Source of the DNA: Desulfuromonadaceae bacterium | GTDB taxonomy: Bacteria; Desulfobacterota; Desulfuromonadia; Geobacterales; Pseudopelobacteraceae | Reading direction: 5' to 3' | Length of the DNA stretch: 64,000 nt | Assembly: GCA_028687585.1 (NCBI GenBank) | Contig: JAQTZV010000025.1 | Span: 1-64,000 of the forward strand | In this document: piece after piece, positions 1-8,374 of the stretch | How the letters are laid out: every line of letters begins with the position of its first letter | Numbering within the stretch: the stretch's first letter is position 1 | The notes under the pieces: generated by a model | What the model was told of the DNA's origin: nothing | The model's input: only the letters and a program-made list of their open reading frames with translations | Databases searched by the model: none | Made by a program: the position numbers and the translations under genes

Positions 1-239
1 CTCCTTGGTTGTGGCTCTGAGCCGTAGTAGATTCCCTCTCTACAGCATAACCCACGTTTGCAAGGATGGCAGGTCTTTTAGCTTGTTAGCTCTGCTTGGC
101 AACTGACAACCATAATGTCTAGGTTAAAATCAAAGATGCCATCAAGGCGGCGAGGATTGAGGCAACGAGGGCATACAAACCGTATGCTGAGGAGCCGAAG
201 ACGAGCCAACGAAGAGGGGGCTTTGATCTGGAATTGGTA
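1..239. other. Left-edge stretch without a convincing gene
   Basis: No open frame here resembles a protein family. The only structure seen is a short hairpin, GCATAC-N5-GTATGC, near 170-186, and directly after it one copy of a dispersed repeat (separate entry). The short frame across 119-313 overlaps the end of the nucleotidyltransferase gene on the same strand and has no family resemblance, so I treat it as a shadow. Confidence 0.5.
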
Positions 240-244
240 TCACA
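194..244 (+). repeat. Dispersed repeat, copy A
   Basis: The segment starts GCCGAAGACGA and ends GGAATTGGTATCACA. It matches 8665-8714 at roughly four of five positions with a single one-base gap. A small hairpin precedes both copies (GCATAC/GTATGC here, ACTGA/TCAGT there). The tail overlaps the stop-codon end of the nucleotidyltransferase gene. A shorter relative of the tail lies at 61554-61573. Function is unknown; a small structured mobile element or an RNA element are both possible. Confidence 0.5.
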
Positions 245-1313
245 TGGAAATGGAGTCGAGATGGTAGTGATTTCGCAGTAAGTACCGCAAAGCATCAACT
301 CCCTTGAGAGCACGCCGGAATTCTTGCAGCTCTGAATCGCTCATACCCTTCAGGTCGACATAGTAGGTGGGTTTTTTGCCTGCCAGCAATTCGCATAGCT
401 GGCTCTTCAGACGCAGTTGAACCAGGCAGTTGAAGGCATCTTCGATGTTCCTGGAATCGCCGCTGGTTAACAGAGTACTATTCCTGAGAACCGCAAGCTT
501 TTCCCACGTATTGCCATAGGTAACCCCGATTTCCAGAACTAGAAGGCTCACGCCTAATGTGATTGCGAAGATCCCTGCTTTTTTAATGTCTATCTTGCCC
601 TTGTTTTCACCGCAACTTTCGAGACGGATGCGGCCGAACATGCCTAACGCACTCGGAAAACGCACGGCATGGAATGCCATGTGGGGGAAGAATCGGGGGC
701 AATTTCGTGCGGATATCCTGATATGGTCACGCAATTTTCTCCCGAGGGAAAGATCGCCGTACAAAGAGCGAACGTCCTGGAATATGCCAAAGTTGAGGAC
801 ATTCTCAGGTATGGGAATAGTGATCCACTGGTCCAGCAGCTGCCGCCATTCTGACATACTGTGGCGCCACTCGGGGTTGCTGGCCATGATGTTGCCGGGG
901 CAGCGCGGAACACCTATCTCCTCAAGGGCATCGACTATTCGGACTGCGAATTGTTCAACGTAACAGAGTTGCCGGGACGAAAAGTCATCAGGATACGCAA
1001 TGGCATTGTCCTGATCGGTGCGCAGGGTCTGGTCGCCTCGCCCTTCACTGCCAAGAACAAGGTAGGTGGCCCCGGCCGGGAGTCTGATACCCTCAGTTTC
1101 TTCAAGAATACCGATCAGACGAAGAGTCACGGCGTCGTTGACGCCTGAGATGAACTCCACAATGTCTTTTGCTCCGCTCCCGGCACGGACGGCATGATCG
1201 ACAGCGTCGAGCAAAACGTCGCTGATCTCTTTCAGTGCCGGTATGGAATCAGCAACAGCAACCTGCTGATAGAGATCGTGGGGATTATGGCTTCTGGTTT
1301 CCCTGCTTGGCAT
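240..1313 (-). CDS. DUF294-type putative nucleotidyltransferase
   Basis: A 357-residue protein of the GlnD-like nucleotidyltransferase group (DUF294 and its substrate-binding partner domain). The signature is a Gly-Ser followed by an Arg, then Gln-Thr-Leu and a TDQDNA motif at about residues 88-104; D100 and D102 are the expected metal-binding acids. The amino-terminal CBS pair found in many DUF294 proteins is absent. A moderate AGGA ribosome site precedes the ATG. It is the last gene of the operon and begins 63 bp after the symporter-kinase. In CrbS/CrbR acetate-sensing loci of other Proteobacteria a DUF294 protein is a recurrent neighbour; its substrate is not known. I infer transfer of a nucleotide to a protein or small molecule, without direct evidence. 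Confidence 0.85.
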   Translation of the reverse strand: MPSRETRSHNPHDLYQQVAVADSIPALKEISDVLLDAVDHAVRAGSGAKDIVEFISGVNDAVTLRLIGILEETEGIRLPAGATYLVLGSEGRGDQTLRTDQDNAIAYPDDFSSRQLCYVEQFAVRIVDALEEIGVPRCPGNIMASNPEWRHSMSEWRQLLDQWITIPIPENVLNFGIFQDVRSLYGDLSLGRKLRDHIRISARNCPRFFPHMAFHAVRFPSALGMFGRIRLESCGENKGKIDIKKAGIFAITLGVSLLVLEIGVTYGNTWEKLAVLRNSTLLTSGDSRNIEDAFNCLVQLRLKSQLCELLAGKKPTYYVDLKGMSDSELQEFRRALKGVDALRYLLRNHYHLDSISM

Positions 1314-1376
1314 AAACGTGTCCTGTTCGGCACTCGAGCTGGCGTTGGCGTAATGACCTACGGGTGCACTTTTGTA

Positions 1377-4300
1377 TTAAACCTCTTTTATGAGCGGCAC
1401 CGTGAAGTAGAATACCGCACCATATCCCAGCTTGCTTTCGGCCCAGATACTTCCCCCCATTTTGTCGACGATATCCCGCGAAATTGTCAGGCCAAGGCCC
1501 GTGCCGAGTGGCTGGGATTTCTGCGGATCGCGCACCTGATGAAAGCGCTCGAAAATATGCTCCAGCCGGTCAGTCGGGATGCCCGGCCCCTCATCCTCCA
1601 CACTGATTAGAGCAAATCCTTCTTTTCTCATACCTCTGAGCTTGATCGTCCCCCCCTCCGGCGAAAATTTAACCGAATTGGCAAGGAGATTAGTCAACAC
1701 CTGGTGAAGACGATCAGCGTCGGCAAAAAGCGAAGGAAGCGCGGCTTCAACACTGAACAATACGGTGATCATCTTTTCGGCGCAGAGCGGTTGCGTGGTG
1801 TCAACAGCCTTGGCAAAAACCGGTTCCAGATCCAGCTCCTGGGGAGACAACTCCAGCCGTCCAGCTTCGATCCGTGAAAGATCAAGCAGGTCGTTGATCA
1901 TGCGGGTAAGCCGCTCCGCTTCGTCATGGATGATAGTGACAAATTTCCTGCGTTTTTCCGCATCGTCCACATCATAGCGCAGCAGTATCTCGGAGAAGGA
2001 GCGGATCGAGGTGAGCGGGGTTCGCAACTCATGGCTGACCGTGGAGAGGAAATCACTTTTGAGGCGGTCCAGTTCCAGCAGGCGGGTATTGACCTTTTCC
2101 AGTTCAACGGTACGTCGGGCTACCTTCTCCTCCATGGCGTGACTGTAGGCCTGAACTTCCCCGTATAGACGGGCATTGGTCGCTGCCATGGCAAGCTGGT
2201 TGGCCAGAGCGGCAAACAGTTCGACAAACTCATCGGTAAAGTGCATCGGGCCGCGGGATGTATACGCGGTGAGTACCCCGATAACCCGCCCCTCGTAGAT
2301 CATCGGCGCATGGATAAGCGCACTTATCGGCACGTCCTTGACCAGCCGGGAGATGAGCAGCGGCTTGTCTACTTCACGGGTATCCCCCACCACTACAGGC
2401 CGGGCGTCGAGGAAACAGCAGCCGAAGTAGGTCTCCCGCGAGGGGGACATCGCGGATGCTACAATGTATTCATCACTGAGTCCCACATGGCTGCGAATTC
2501 GTAAGACACCATCCTCGCCAAGAAGACGTACCCCGAGGTGTTCAAACCCGAATTCCTGCTTGATCAGCAGAAGCACCTGCTGCAGGAGGGTGTCGATATC
2601 CAGGCTTTGTGAAAGAGCGTGAGAGGCTTCATGCAGCACCATCAACTCACGAAGCCTTCGTTCCAGCGCATCCCGTCCCTGCACCAGTGTTTGTGACACA
2701 CCGCCAAAGACATCCAGAATCTCCACCGCATGTTCCCGGGGCCAGGCAAAGGTACTATTGATGATCATGTGTGCCGATGGCGTCCCAAGGGCGCTGGCCA
2801 GACAGCGTTCGGTAGCCTCCAGAAGCAGCTGGGGGGATGAACGTTCTGGGAGGGTTCCTAATACGTCATGTGCCATACGGGCACCGACGAACCGTGTCAG
2901 CAATCCTTCCAGTTCTGTCTTGGTAGCCCATGCTGCCGGCAGTTCGGAACGCTGACTACCGTCAGCAGACCGTGAAGTCAGAAGACTGAAAAAGAAGAAA
3001 GCTCCCGTATTGAACACCAGGCTCCAGATCATGGCATGTGTCCAGGTATCAAACCCCTGCAGGCCAAAAAGGGCTCTTGCCCTGAGCATTTCTATTCCCC
3101 AGGGGCCTTGCGTCAGAAACGCTTCGTTCATCCACCCCGAATCGACAAAACTGGGAAGCAGCAGGGTGTATATCCAGATGCCAAACCCGGCGATAAGCCC
3201 GGCGATGGCTCCGTTTCTGGTCCTCCCTTTCCAGCAGAAGCCGAAAAGGACTGCGGGGACAAACTGGATCATAGCGGAGAAAGACAACAATCCGGTAGCG
3301 ACGAGCGTGTGCGAATCGCCGATTGACCGTTTGAAGGCATATCCCAGAAGCACAACACCGAATATTACGGCTCGCTTGGTACTGAGAAGGTGAACAGAGA
3401 CGTCGCGGTTGCCCAGATTTCGTAATCCGGGGAAAAATCCTCCAAGGACCGCTACTCCGGGATGATGAAGAATCATCGTTGATAATGCAACCGCCGCAAC
3501 GATGACCATGCTCGTCGCGGCGGAAAAGCCGCCCAGAAACGCAAGAAATGCCAAACCGTGATGCCCTCGCGTCAGGGGGAGAGAAATCATATAGAAATCA
3601 GGGATCAGATCACCCCCATACAGACGTCCGACCAGTGCAACAGGGAGTACGAGCACATTAATGAGGAGCAGGTAGCCCGGAAATACCCAGGAAGCCGTGC
3701 GCAGGTGACGCGGCTGGACATTTTCGACAACCAGCATATGAAATTGGCGGGGGAGCAAGATAACCGCTGACGCAGAGAGAGCACTCAGGGTTACCCAGGT
3801 CGGCAGCGCCACCCCCGATCCTTCTCCAAGCAGGAACAACTTCGACAGGTTCGGGTCTGCAAGAGCCTTTTCAAAAATGTTCAAAAGGCCGCCACCGATT
3901 CCGAAGGTAATATAGAGGCCAAGGACGAGAAAAACCGCCAGCTTGACTGCGCTTTCAAAGACAATCGCGGCGACCATCCCTTCGTGCCGTTCAGAAGCAA
4001 CGAGACTCCGTGCCCCGAAAAGCCCGGCGAAAAGTGACAGGGCCAGGGCGGCCCAAAAGGCTGCATCACCAAATATCCCGGAGCCTGCGCTCCTTCCGGT
4101 GAGCAGGTCGAAGGTGTAGCCGATCGCTTTAAGCTGGAGTCCAATGTACGGGGTAACACCAACCACCATCAACGTGGTGGCCAGTGCTCCGAGAACCCAC
4201 CCTTTTCCGTACAGGACCTCAAGCAGGTCCGGCAGGCTCGTTACCCCCTCTGCCCGGCAGAAGGAAACGAGCCGCTTGATCAGGGACGGTCCGAGGAGGA

Positions 4301-4538
4301 AGATCAGTGTTGGGCCCAGGTAGATCGGGAGGAATCCGAGCCCGGTGGATGCTGCCTGACCTACACTGCCGTAAAATGTCCAGGAGGTGCAATAGACTGC
4401 CAGAGAAACGCTGTAAACCCACGGGTTGTCAACCAGGCTGCGGCCGCTCTCCCTCGACTTGTCAGTGGCATACGCAATCGCAAACAAAACGAGGAGATAT
4501 GCTACCCCGAGGAGGGCAACCCAGAACGTTTCATTCAC
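1377..4538 (-). CDS. Sodium/solute symporter-histidine kinase fusion (CrbS-like sensor)
   Basis: A 1053-residue membrane sensor. Residues 1 to about 510 are a multi-span sodium:solute symporter domain. A GAF-like domain follows at about 640-790, then a short coiled segment, a DHp domain with HELRTPL and phospho-acceptor H836, and an HATPase domain with N box near N954, a DEGPGIP-type G1 box and GTGLGL. All kinase motifs look intact. Known relatives (CbrA, CrbS) couple substrate sensing or uptake to a response regulator; CrbS controls acetyl-CoA synthetase. The gene overlaps the small membrane protein gene upstream by 4 bp. The likely partner is the receiver protein at 6903-7274. The acetate assignment is by analogy only. 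Confidence 0.9.
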   Translation of the reverse strand: MNETFWVALLGVAYLLVLFAIAYATDKSRESGRSLVDNPWVYSVSLAVYCTSWTFYGSVGQAASTGLGFLPIYLGPTLIFLLGPSLIKRLVSFCRAEGVTSLPDLLEVLYGKGWVLGALATTLMVVGVTPYIGLQLKAIGYTFDLLTGRSAGSGIFGDAAFWAALALSLFAGLFGARSLVASERHEGMVAAIVFESAVKLAVFLVLGLYITFGIGGGLLNIFEKALADPNLSKLFLLGEGSGVALPTWVTLSALSASAVILLPRQFHMLVVENVQPRHLRTASWVFPGYLLLINVLVLPVALVGRLYGGDLIPDFYMISLPLTRGHHGLAFLAFLGGFSAATSMVIVAAVALSTMILHHPGVAVLGGFFPGLRNLGNRDVSVHLLSTKRAVIFGVVLLGYAFKRSIGDSHTLVATGLLSFSAMIQFVPAVLFGFCWKGRTRNGAIAGLIAGFGIWIYTLLLPSFVDSGWMNEAFLTQGPWGIEMLRARALFGLQGFDTWTHAMIWSLVFNTGAFFFFSLLTSRSADGSQRSELPAAWATKTELEGLLTRFVGARMAHDVLGTLPERSSPQLLLEATERCLASALGTPSAHMIINSTFAWPREHAVEILDVFGGVSQTLVQGRDALERRLRELMVLHEASHALSQSLDIDTLLQQVLLLIKQEFGFEHLGVRLLGEDGVLRIRSHVGLSDEYIVASAMSPSRETYFGCCFLDARPVVVGDTREVDKPLLISRLVKDVPISALIHAPMIYEGRVIGVLTAYTSRGPMHFTDEFVELFAALANQLAMAATNARLYGEVQAYSHAMEEKVARRTVELEKVNTRLLELDRLKSDFLSTVSHELRTPLTSIRSFSEILLRYDVDDAEKRRKFVTIIHDEAERLTRMINDLLDLSRIEAGRLELSPQELDLEPVFAKAVDTTQPLCAEKMITVLFSVEAALPSLFADADRLHQVLTNLLANSVKFSPEGGTIKLRGMRKEGFALISVEDEGPGIPTDRLEHIFERFHQVRDPQKSQPLGTGLGLTISRDIVDKMGGSIWAESKLGYGAVFYFTVPLIKEV

Positions 4539-4726
4539 GATTCATCCCTCCTGTTTAATACCCAGCCGACCACTACCAGAGATCCCCACACCGTAAACAG
4601 GTAAAGCGGGAGAAGCGGAATTCCGAGGAAGCTGGCCGGGCGGTTGAACGCCCCCAGAAGCGGCGGGTAGAGAGCCGCTACTCCGACGACAAAAAGAGCG
4701 GCGAGTCGGCGTGAAATCTTGTTCAT
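4535..4726 (-). CDS. Small two-span membrane protein (DUF3311-like)
   Basis: A 63-residue protein with two hydrophobic segments and a basic amino terminus beginning MNKISRR. I chose this ATG over the upstream TTG at 4750, which would add eight unlike residues. It overlaps the symporter-kinase gene by 4 bp, as short membrane partners of SSS-family transporters (DUF485, DUF997 and DUF3311 types) commonly do. It probably assists assembly or function of the symporter module. The exact family is a guess. Confidence 0.65.
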   Translation of the reverse strand: MNKISRRLAALFVVGVAALYPPLLGAFNRPASFLGIPLLPLYLFTVWGSLVVVGWVLNRRDES

Positions 4727-4746
4727 ACCTGGTGGCCCTCCATACA

Positions 4747-6906
4747 TCAAAATCGTGATGACTGCCAGCGCAGGAGCAGGTGGCGGTCGCAGAAGGCTTT
4801 CGCCTCAGCGAGAGTTCGTACCCCGCGTCCCGGCAGCAGTGAGATAAGGCCCAGAAAAACCTGGGCGGTTGCGCGGGCGTCTCCCAGAGAGGTATGCCGT
4901 CCTTCGATAGCAATCCCCATTCGTTCCGCCATGGCATCGAGGCCATGTCCTTCGGTCCTCTCGTGGATTCCGTAGGATAGAAAAAGGGTATCCAGAAACG
5001 GGTTGTCGATCATCGGCAGTTCCGCTTCGGCTGCTGCCAGTTCCAGGCATTTTTTGTCGAAGGCGGCATTGTGGGCTACCAGGACCGCGTCGCCGACATA
5101 TTCTGTAAATTGCCGGTAAACCTGAACGATTGAAGGCGCATCCACCACCATATGATCCTCAATATGATGAAGCAGGGTCGATTCCGGGGGGATTGAACGG
5201 CCGGGATTGACCAAAGAATGGAATATGTCGGCATTTTGAATGCGGCCGCGACGAATACGAACCCCGCTGATGCTGACGACCTTGTCTCCATCGGAAAGAC
5301 GTAGTCCGGTGGTCTCAGTATCGAATACAACGTATTCGAGATCGCTCAAATCCGCCTGGAGTTGATCCGCCCGTTCAATAACCGGTCGCGGCAGAAACAG
5401 GTCGAAATCGTAAAATTCCGGTTCACCATCCGGAAGCTCATCGGCCTGATCTATCTCGGAAACCGTGCTTGCCTGCAGTAGTGCCAGCCGTATCTCCATG
5501 TATGTATCCGTGGATCTGGTCCATATCTCTCCGCGGTTTTTTCGCACCGCTTCCCCCAGGGGAAGCGCTTGCTCGCCGACAGGAGACACTACCAGAGATT
5601 CCAGCTCGACCGGATCTCCCTTGAAGGGAAGGCTGACTCGGAAGGTCGTAACAACGGAGTCGTCCTCCACCTGTAGATTCGTACTGATCGACTGTTGTTG
5701 CCCCGGATTCATCCGCGAGATCCATTGTAGAACACAAGAGAGGGATGCCACCCAGGAAAATGGCTCAACCAGTACCTGCGGAACAGCGGTATTGTTCTCT
5801 TCAATATTGGCTGAAATCTCCGGAACAAAAAGCAACGATTCAATCAAAAGCTCATGGGGATCCGATGCGATGGCCGGCCAGCGCGAACTCTGGACGGCGT
5901 TGGCTGCCTCGTCGATTGCCGTAACTCGAGTACTCAGGCGGTTCAGCTCCTCTGTCACCGCTGTCAGGAACGCTGTCTGCTTTTCTGCAGGCATCTCCGG
6001 GTGCCGCTGGAGCGCCTCGACCAGTGAGCGGGAAGTTGCCAGCGGTCCGCGCAGGAGCTGGTGCATTTCCTGCAGGGTCTCCTCAGGCTTTCTACTGTTC
6101 AGGTTTTGAAACACCAGCAGGTATCCGGCCCGCTCCCCTTTCGGTCCCGGTACAATCGAAAGTGATCCTTTGATGAGCTTTTCGTCCTGGAACGGAAAGA
6201 GTATCTCCTCTACGGTTTCCCGCCCCTGCTCCCATCTTTCGCGCACTCTTTTCAGATGGAAATTAAGACGGTCACGGGGGAAAATCCGCGCGAGTGGACT
6301 TCCGATACCGGATGTATACCCCAGATCCAGAATAATCCGTGCCCGTGGATTCATCAGGATTGTCTCTGCAGCTTCGTTGGCAACGACCACACCATCTACC
6401 ATGGTGCGCAGAACGGTGGCGAGGCGATTGCGCTCCTCCTGAACCGTAACGGTAGCTTCACGCACACGCTCTTCAAGCTCATCGTAGGCTGTGCCGAGAT
6501 TCTCGGCCATGTGGTTGAACTCCAGGGCAAGATCCTCAAGTTCGTCACCGCTGTTGAGTTCAATCCGGTGACCAAGATTGATGCGGGCAACGATCTCAGC
6601 GCCGCGCCGGATTTTCAAAATCGGGAGCAGAAACTGGTCAGCCATGCGCCACGCCAGGAATATAATTGCCATACCGAGCAATACCAGAAAAAAAGCGGCC
6701 TGTATGCCTGCCGAAATGAACTGTTCACGCACGCGGGACATCGGCTGGAGCCGCTCTATTTCGGACACATATTCACTAACCCCAAAATACAGGGCTGTCA
6801 TTGCAACGATCAGCGGCAGTAGCGCAAGAGAGAGAAGCGATACAATCATGCGGCGGCGCAGACTCCTTTTTCTGCGGAGCGGTTTTTCTTTCTGTACCGC
6901 TGTCAT
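4747..6906 (-). CDS. Membrane HAMP-PAS-pseudokinase fused to DnaQ-like exonuclease
   Basis: 719 residues. A basic start precedes two membrane spans (about 20-42 and 69-87) around a very short external loop, then HAMP (about 88-140), a PAS-like region (165-270) and a DHp-like helical pair near 285-340. Where a kinase has HELRTPL this protein reads QLLRGPL, so the phospho-acceptor His is lost. The following ATPase-like region lacks recognisable N and G boxes. Residues 524 to about 690 form a DEDDh 3'-5' exonuclease with all motifs intact: DTETTG at 529-534, HNAAFD at 612-617, and H671/D676. The gene overlaps the response regulator by 4 bp. DnaQ-like proteins recur in CrbS/CrbR loci. Membrane anchoring with a dead kinase core suggests a signal-controlled nuclease; the substrate is unknown. 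Confidence 0.85.
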   Translation of the reverse strand: MTAVQKEKPLRRKRSLRRRMIVSLLSLALLPLIVAMTALYFGVSEYVSEIERLQPMSRVREQFISAGIQAAFFLVLLGMAIIFLAWRMADQFLLPILKIRRGAEIVARINLGHRIELNSGDELEDLALEFNHMAENLGTAYDELEERVREATVTVQEERNRLATVLRTMVDGVVVANEAAETILMNPRARIILDLGYTSGIGSPLARIFPRDRLNFHLKRVRERWEQGRETVEEILFPFQDEKLIKGSLSIVPGPKGERAGYLLVFQNLNSRKPEETLQEMHQLLRGPLATSRSLVEALQRHPEMPAEKQTAFLTAVTEELNRLSTRVTAIDEAANAVQSSRWPAIASDPHELLIESLLFVPEISANIEENNTAVPQVLVEPFSWVASLSCVLQWISRMNPGQQQSISTNLQVEDDSVVTTFRVSLPFKGDPVELESLVVSPVGEQALPLGEAVRKNRGEIWTRSTDTYMEIRLALLQASTVSEIDQADELPDGEPEFYDFDLFLPRPVIERADQLQADLSDLEYVVFDTETTGLRLSDGDKVVSISGVRIRRGRIQNADIFHSLVNPGRSIPPESTLLHHIEDHMVVDAPSIVQVYRQFTEYVGDAVLVAHNAAFDKKCLELAAAEAELPMIDNPFLDTLFLSYGIHERTEGHGLDAMAERMGIAIEGRHTSLGDARATAQVFLGLISLLPGRGVRTLAEAKAFCDRHLLLRWQSSRF

Positions 6907-7274
6907 GGTTCGAGACAGGTTCGTATTGCGTTCAGCAGTTCGGCTGCGCTGAATGGTTTGGTGACATATTCATCCGCTCCCACCTCCAGCCCCTTCTTTT
7001 TTTCAAGGGTCTGTCCTTTGGCCGTCAGCATGATCACCTTTGTCCCGGCCATATTTTCACGCTTGCGCAGAATCCGGCAGACTTCGTAACCGTCTTTGCG
7101 CGGCATGCTGATGTCGAGCAGAATTAGATCGGGGTGTACACGTTCAGCAACGTCCAGGGCGTCATCTCCATCCCGTGCCGTATGGACTTCATACCCCTCC
7201 ATATCAAGAATAAACTCGATGGACATCAATATATTCGGTTCATCATCTACCGCGAGAATAATTTTCTTACTCAT
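6903..7274 (-). CDS. Single-domain response regulator
   Basis: A 123-residue CheY-like receiver with no output domain. The acidic pair D10/D11, phospho-acceptor D54, T84 and K106 are all present. It is first in the operon, preceded by a strong GGAGG ribosome site. CrbR-type regulators normally carry a LuxR helix-turn-helix; its absence here means output must pass through protein contact, possibly with the exonuclease or the nucleotidyltransferase of the same operon. Partner choice is inference from gene order. Confidence 0.9.
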   Translation of the reverse strand: MSKKIILAVDDEPNILMSIEFILDMEGYEVHTARDGDDALDVAERVHPDLILLDISMPRKDGYEVCRILRKRENMAGTKVIMLTAKGQTLEKKKGLEVGADEYVTKPFSAAELLNAIRTCLEP

Positions 7275-7317
7275 CTGTCTGCTCCCTCCATATCAACCGG
7301 TCATCTTTCGGTCGGGG

Positions 7318-7346
7318 ATTATAGCTCATAAATAAAACATGGTAAC
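7318..7346 (-). promoter_or_regulatory. Probable sigma-70 promoter of the sensor operon
   Basis: Reading the minus strand, GTTACC is followed after 17 bases by a perfect TATAAT. Transcription would start near 7311, about 37 bases before the response regulator ATG. The -35 box is weak. Confidence 0.5.
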
Positions 7347-7402
7347 GTTTTTTTGATGCCCCGCGAGAATATTTTTTTACTACCCAATGTCATTTCCAGC
7401 TT

Positions 7403-7475
7403 CAGGATTACCTCAGGATTACTCAGGATTAACGCCTTTGCCCTAAAATTCTGAGTAATCGTAGTAATCCCGAGG
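7403..7475. repeat. Triple CAGGATTA repeat with inverted partner
   Basis: Three copies of CAGGATTA lie in tandem at 7403-7431. After a spacer, TGAGTAATC and GTAGTAATCC at 7452-7470 read as their reverse complement, so the block can fold into a long imperfect hairpin. It lies between the sensor operon promoter and the terminator of the PEP-CTERM gene. It resembles REP-like intergenic elements; no function is visible. Confidence 0.55.
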
Positions 7476-7499
7476 CTAAGAAGTATTTCTCTCTTAAAC

Positions 7500-7534
7500 A
7501 AAAAAGCAGAGCCATTTCTGACCCTGCCTTTTTT
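7500..7534 (-). terminator. Rho-independent terminator of the PEP-CTERM gene
   Basis: On the minus strand a nine-pair stem (GCAGGGTCA / TGGCTCTGC, two G-U pairs) closes a GAAA loop and is followed by six T; an A-rich run precedes it, so it may act both ways. Confidence 0.8.
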
Positions 7535-7576
7535 GATGATCGCTGCTTTGATCAGCTATGCAATTCTTTCAAACAC

Positions 7577-8293
7577 TCAGGCTTTTTTATTCCTTCTCCG
7601 CGCAATCGCACCCAAACCAGCCAGGCCAAGGCCAAGGAGAACGAAAGTGCCTGGTTCGGGGACGGGGGCGGCTAAATCAATAACCTGTGAACGTCCGTCA
7701 TTCAGTAAAATAGTTACACCATCAAGATACGTTTGGGAAGTTGGTCCATCTGTCATATAACTCGCAATAATATCTACAAACATTATCTGTTCGTCGGCAT
7801 GGGTATTGGCCGGATTTTTGTCAACGAACGTGTCCACGCCCAGGCTGTCAGTATTCCACTGATTCCAGCCCTCTCCTTTTTTACTACCTCTGTTATAATT
7901 TGTCCTGCTTTCGTACCAAGCCCCAATAGTTGTGGGTTTGGTATAGATCTTCACCTGCCAATCAACACTTCCACCAACCCAATTGGACCAATAGCTGATG
8001 TTGTCCAGTTGACCTAAAGTGACTGGACCACCAAAGATAGTATCAGTGAAGAGCCTTAAAGCTGTGTAATTCGGTGAAGTGACGTCCGCATACCAGGAGC
8101 TGTCACCAAAACCCGGAGCACCTCCCACAGTAGTAGAGGCAATCGGCGCAGGCTTATCCCAGTCCCACGAATAGCCTGCAGAACCGCCACCTAATACCAA
8201 ATCAGCGGGTGTAAGTGTAACTGAAGCCGCCTGCGCCAAACTACCAACTGCCAACATTCCTGCAATTGCCATTACACCAAAAAGTTTTTTCAT
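7577..8293 (-). CDS. PEP-CTERM sorting-domain exported protein
   Basis: A 238-residue secreted protein. It has a Sec signal peptide (MKKLFGVMAIAG to about residue 23, AQA) and a carboxy-terminal sorting signal: VPEPGTF, a hydrophobic span and an ARRRNKK basic end. Such tails are recognised by exosortase, which would be encoded elsewhere. The middle part is not a domain I recognise; it is rich in Trp, Tyr, Gly and Asp, like other secreted PEP-CTERM proteins. I start at the ATG preceded by GGAGGAAAG rather than five codons upstream. No exopolysaccharide or exosortase gene is in the window. It may be a surface or biofilm-matrix protein. Confidence 0.85.
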   Translation of the reverse strand: MKKLFGVMAIAGMLAVGSLAQAASVTLTPADLVLGGGSAGYSWDWDKPAPIASTTVGGAPGFGDSSWYADVTSPNYTALRLFTDTIFGGPVTLGQLDNISYWSNWVGGSVDWQVKIYTKPTTIGAWYESRTNYNRGSKKGEGWNQWNTDSLGVDTFVDKNPANTHADEQIMFVDIIASYMTDGPTSQTYLDGVTILLNDGRSQVIDLAAPVPEPGTFVLLGLGLAGLGAIARRRNKKA

Positions 8294-8374
8294 TGTTCTT
8301 TCCTCCATTATTTAATTTCAAAGCAATGTCGGTCACAAGCAATTAATGTACCATTAATTAGAATCGCGTTAACC

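Noticed and set aside
119..313. 64-codon minus-strand frame at the left edge
   Set aside because: It overlaps the end of the nucleotidyltransferase gene in another frame and covers the dispersed repeat; no family resemblance.
5465..6109. 214-codon plus-strand frame antisense to the exonuclease fusion
   Set aside because: Serine/arginine-rich composition typical of antisense frames over a real gene.
7403..7475. Idea that the CAGGATTA block is a CRISPR remnant
   Set aside because: Units are 8-10 bases, adjacent without spacers, and no cas gene is present.
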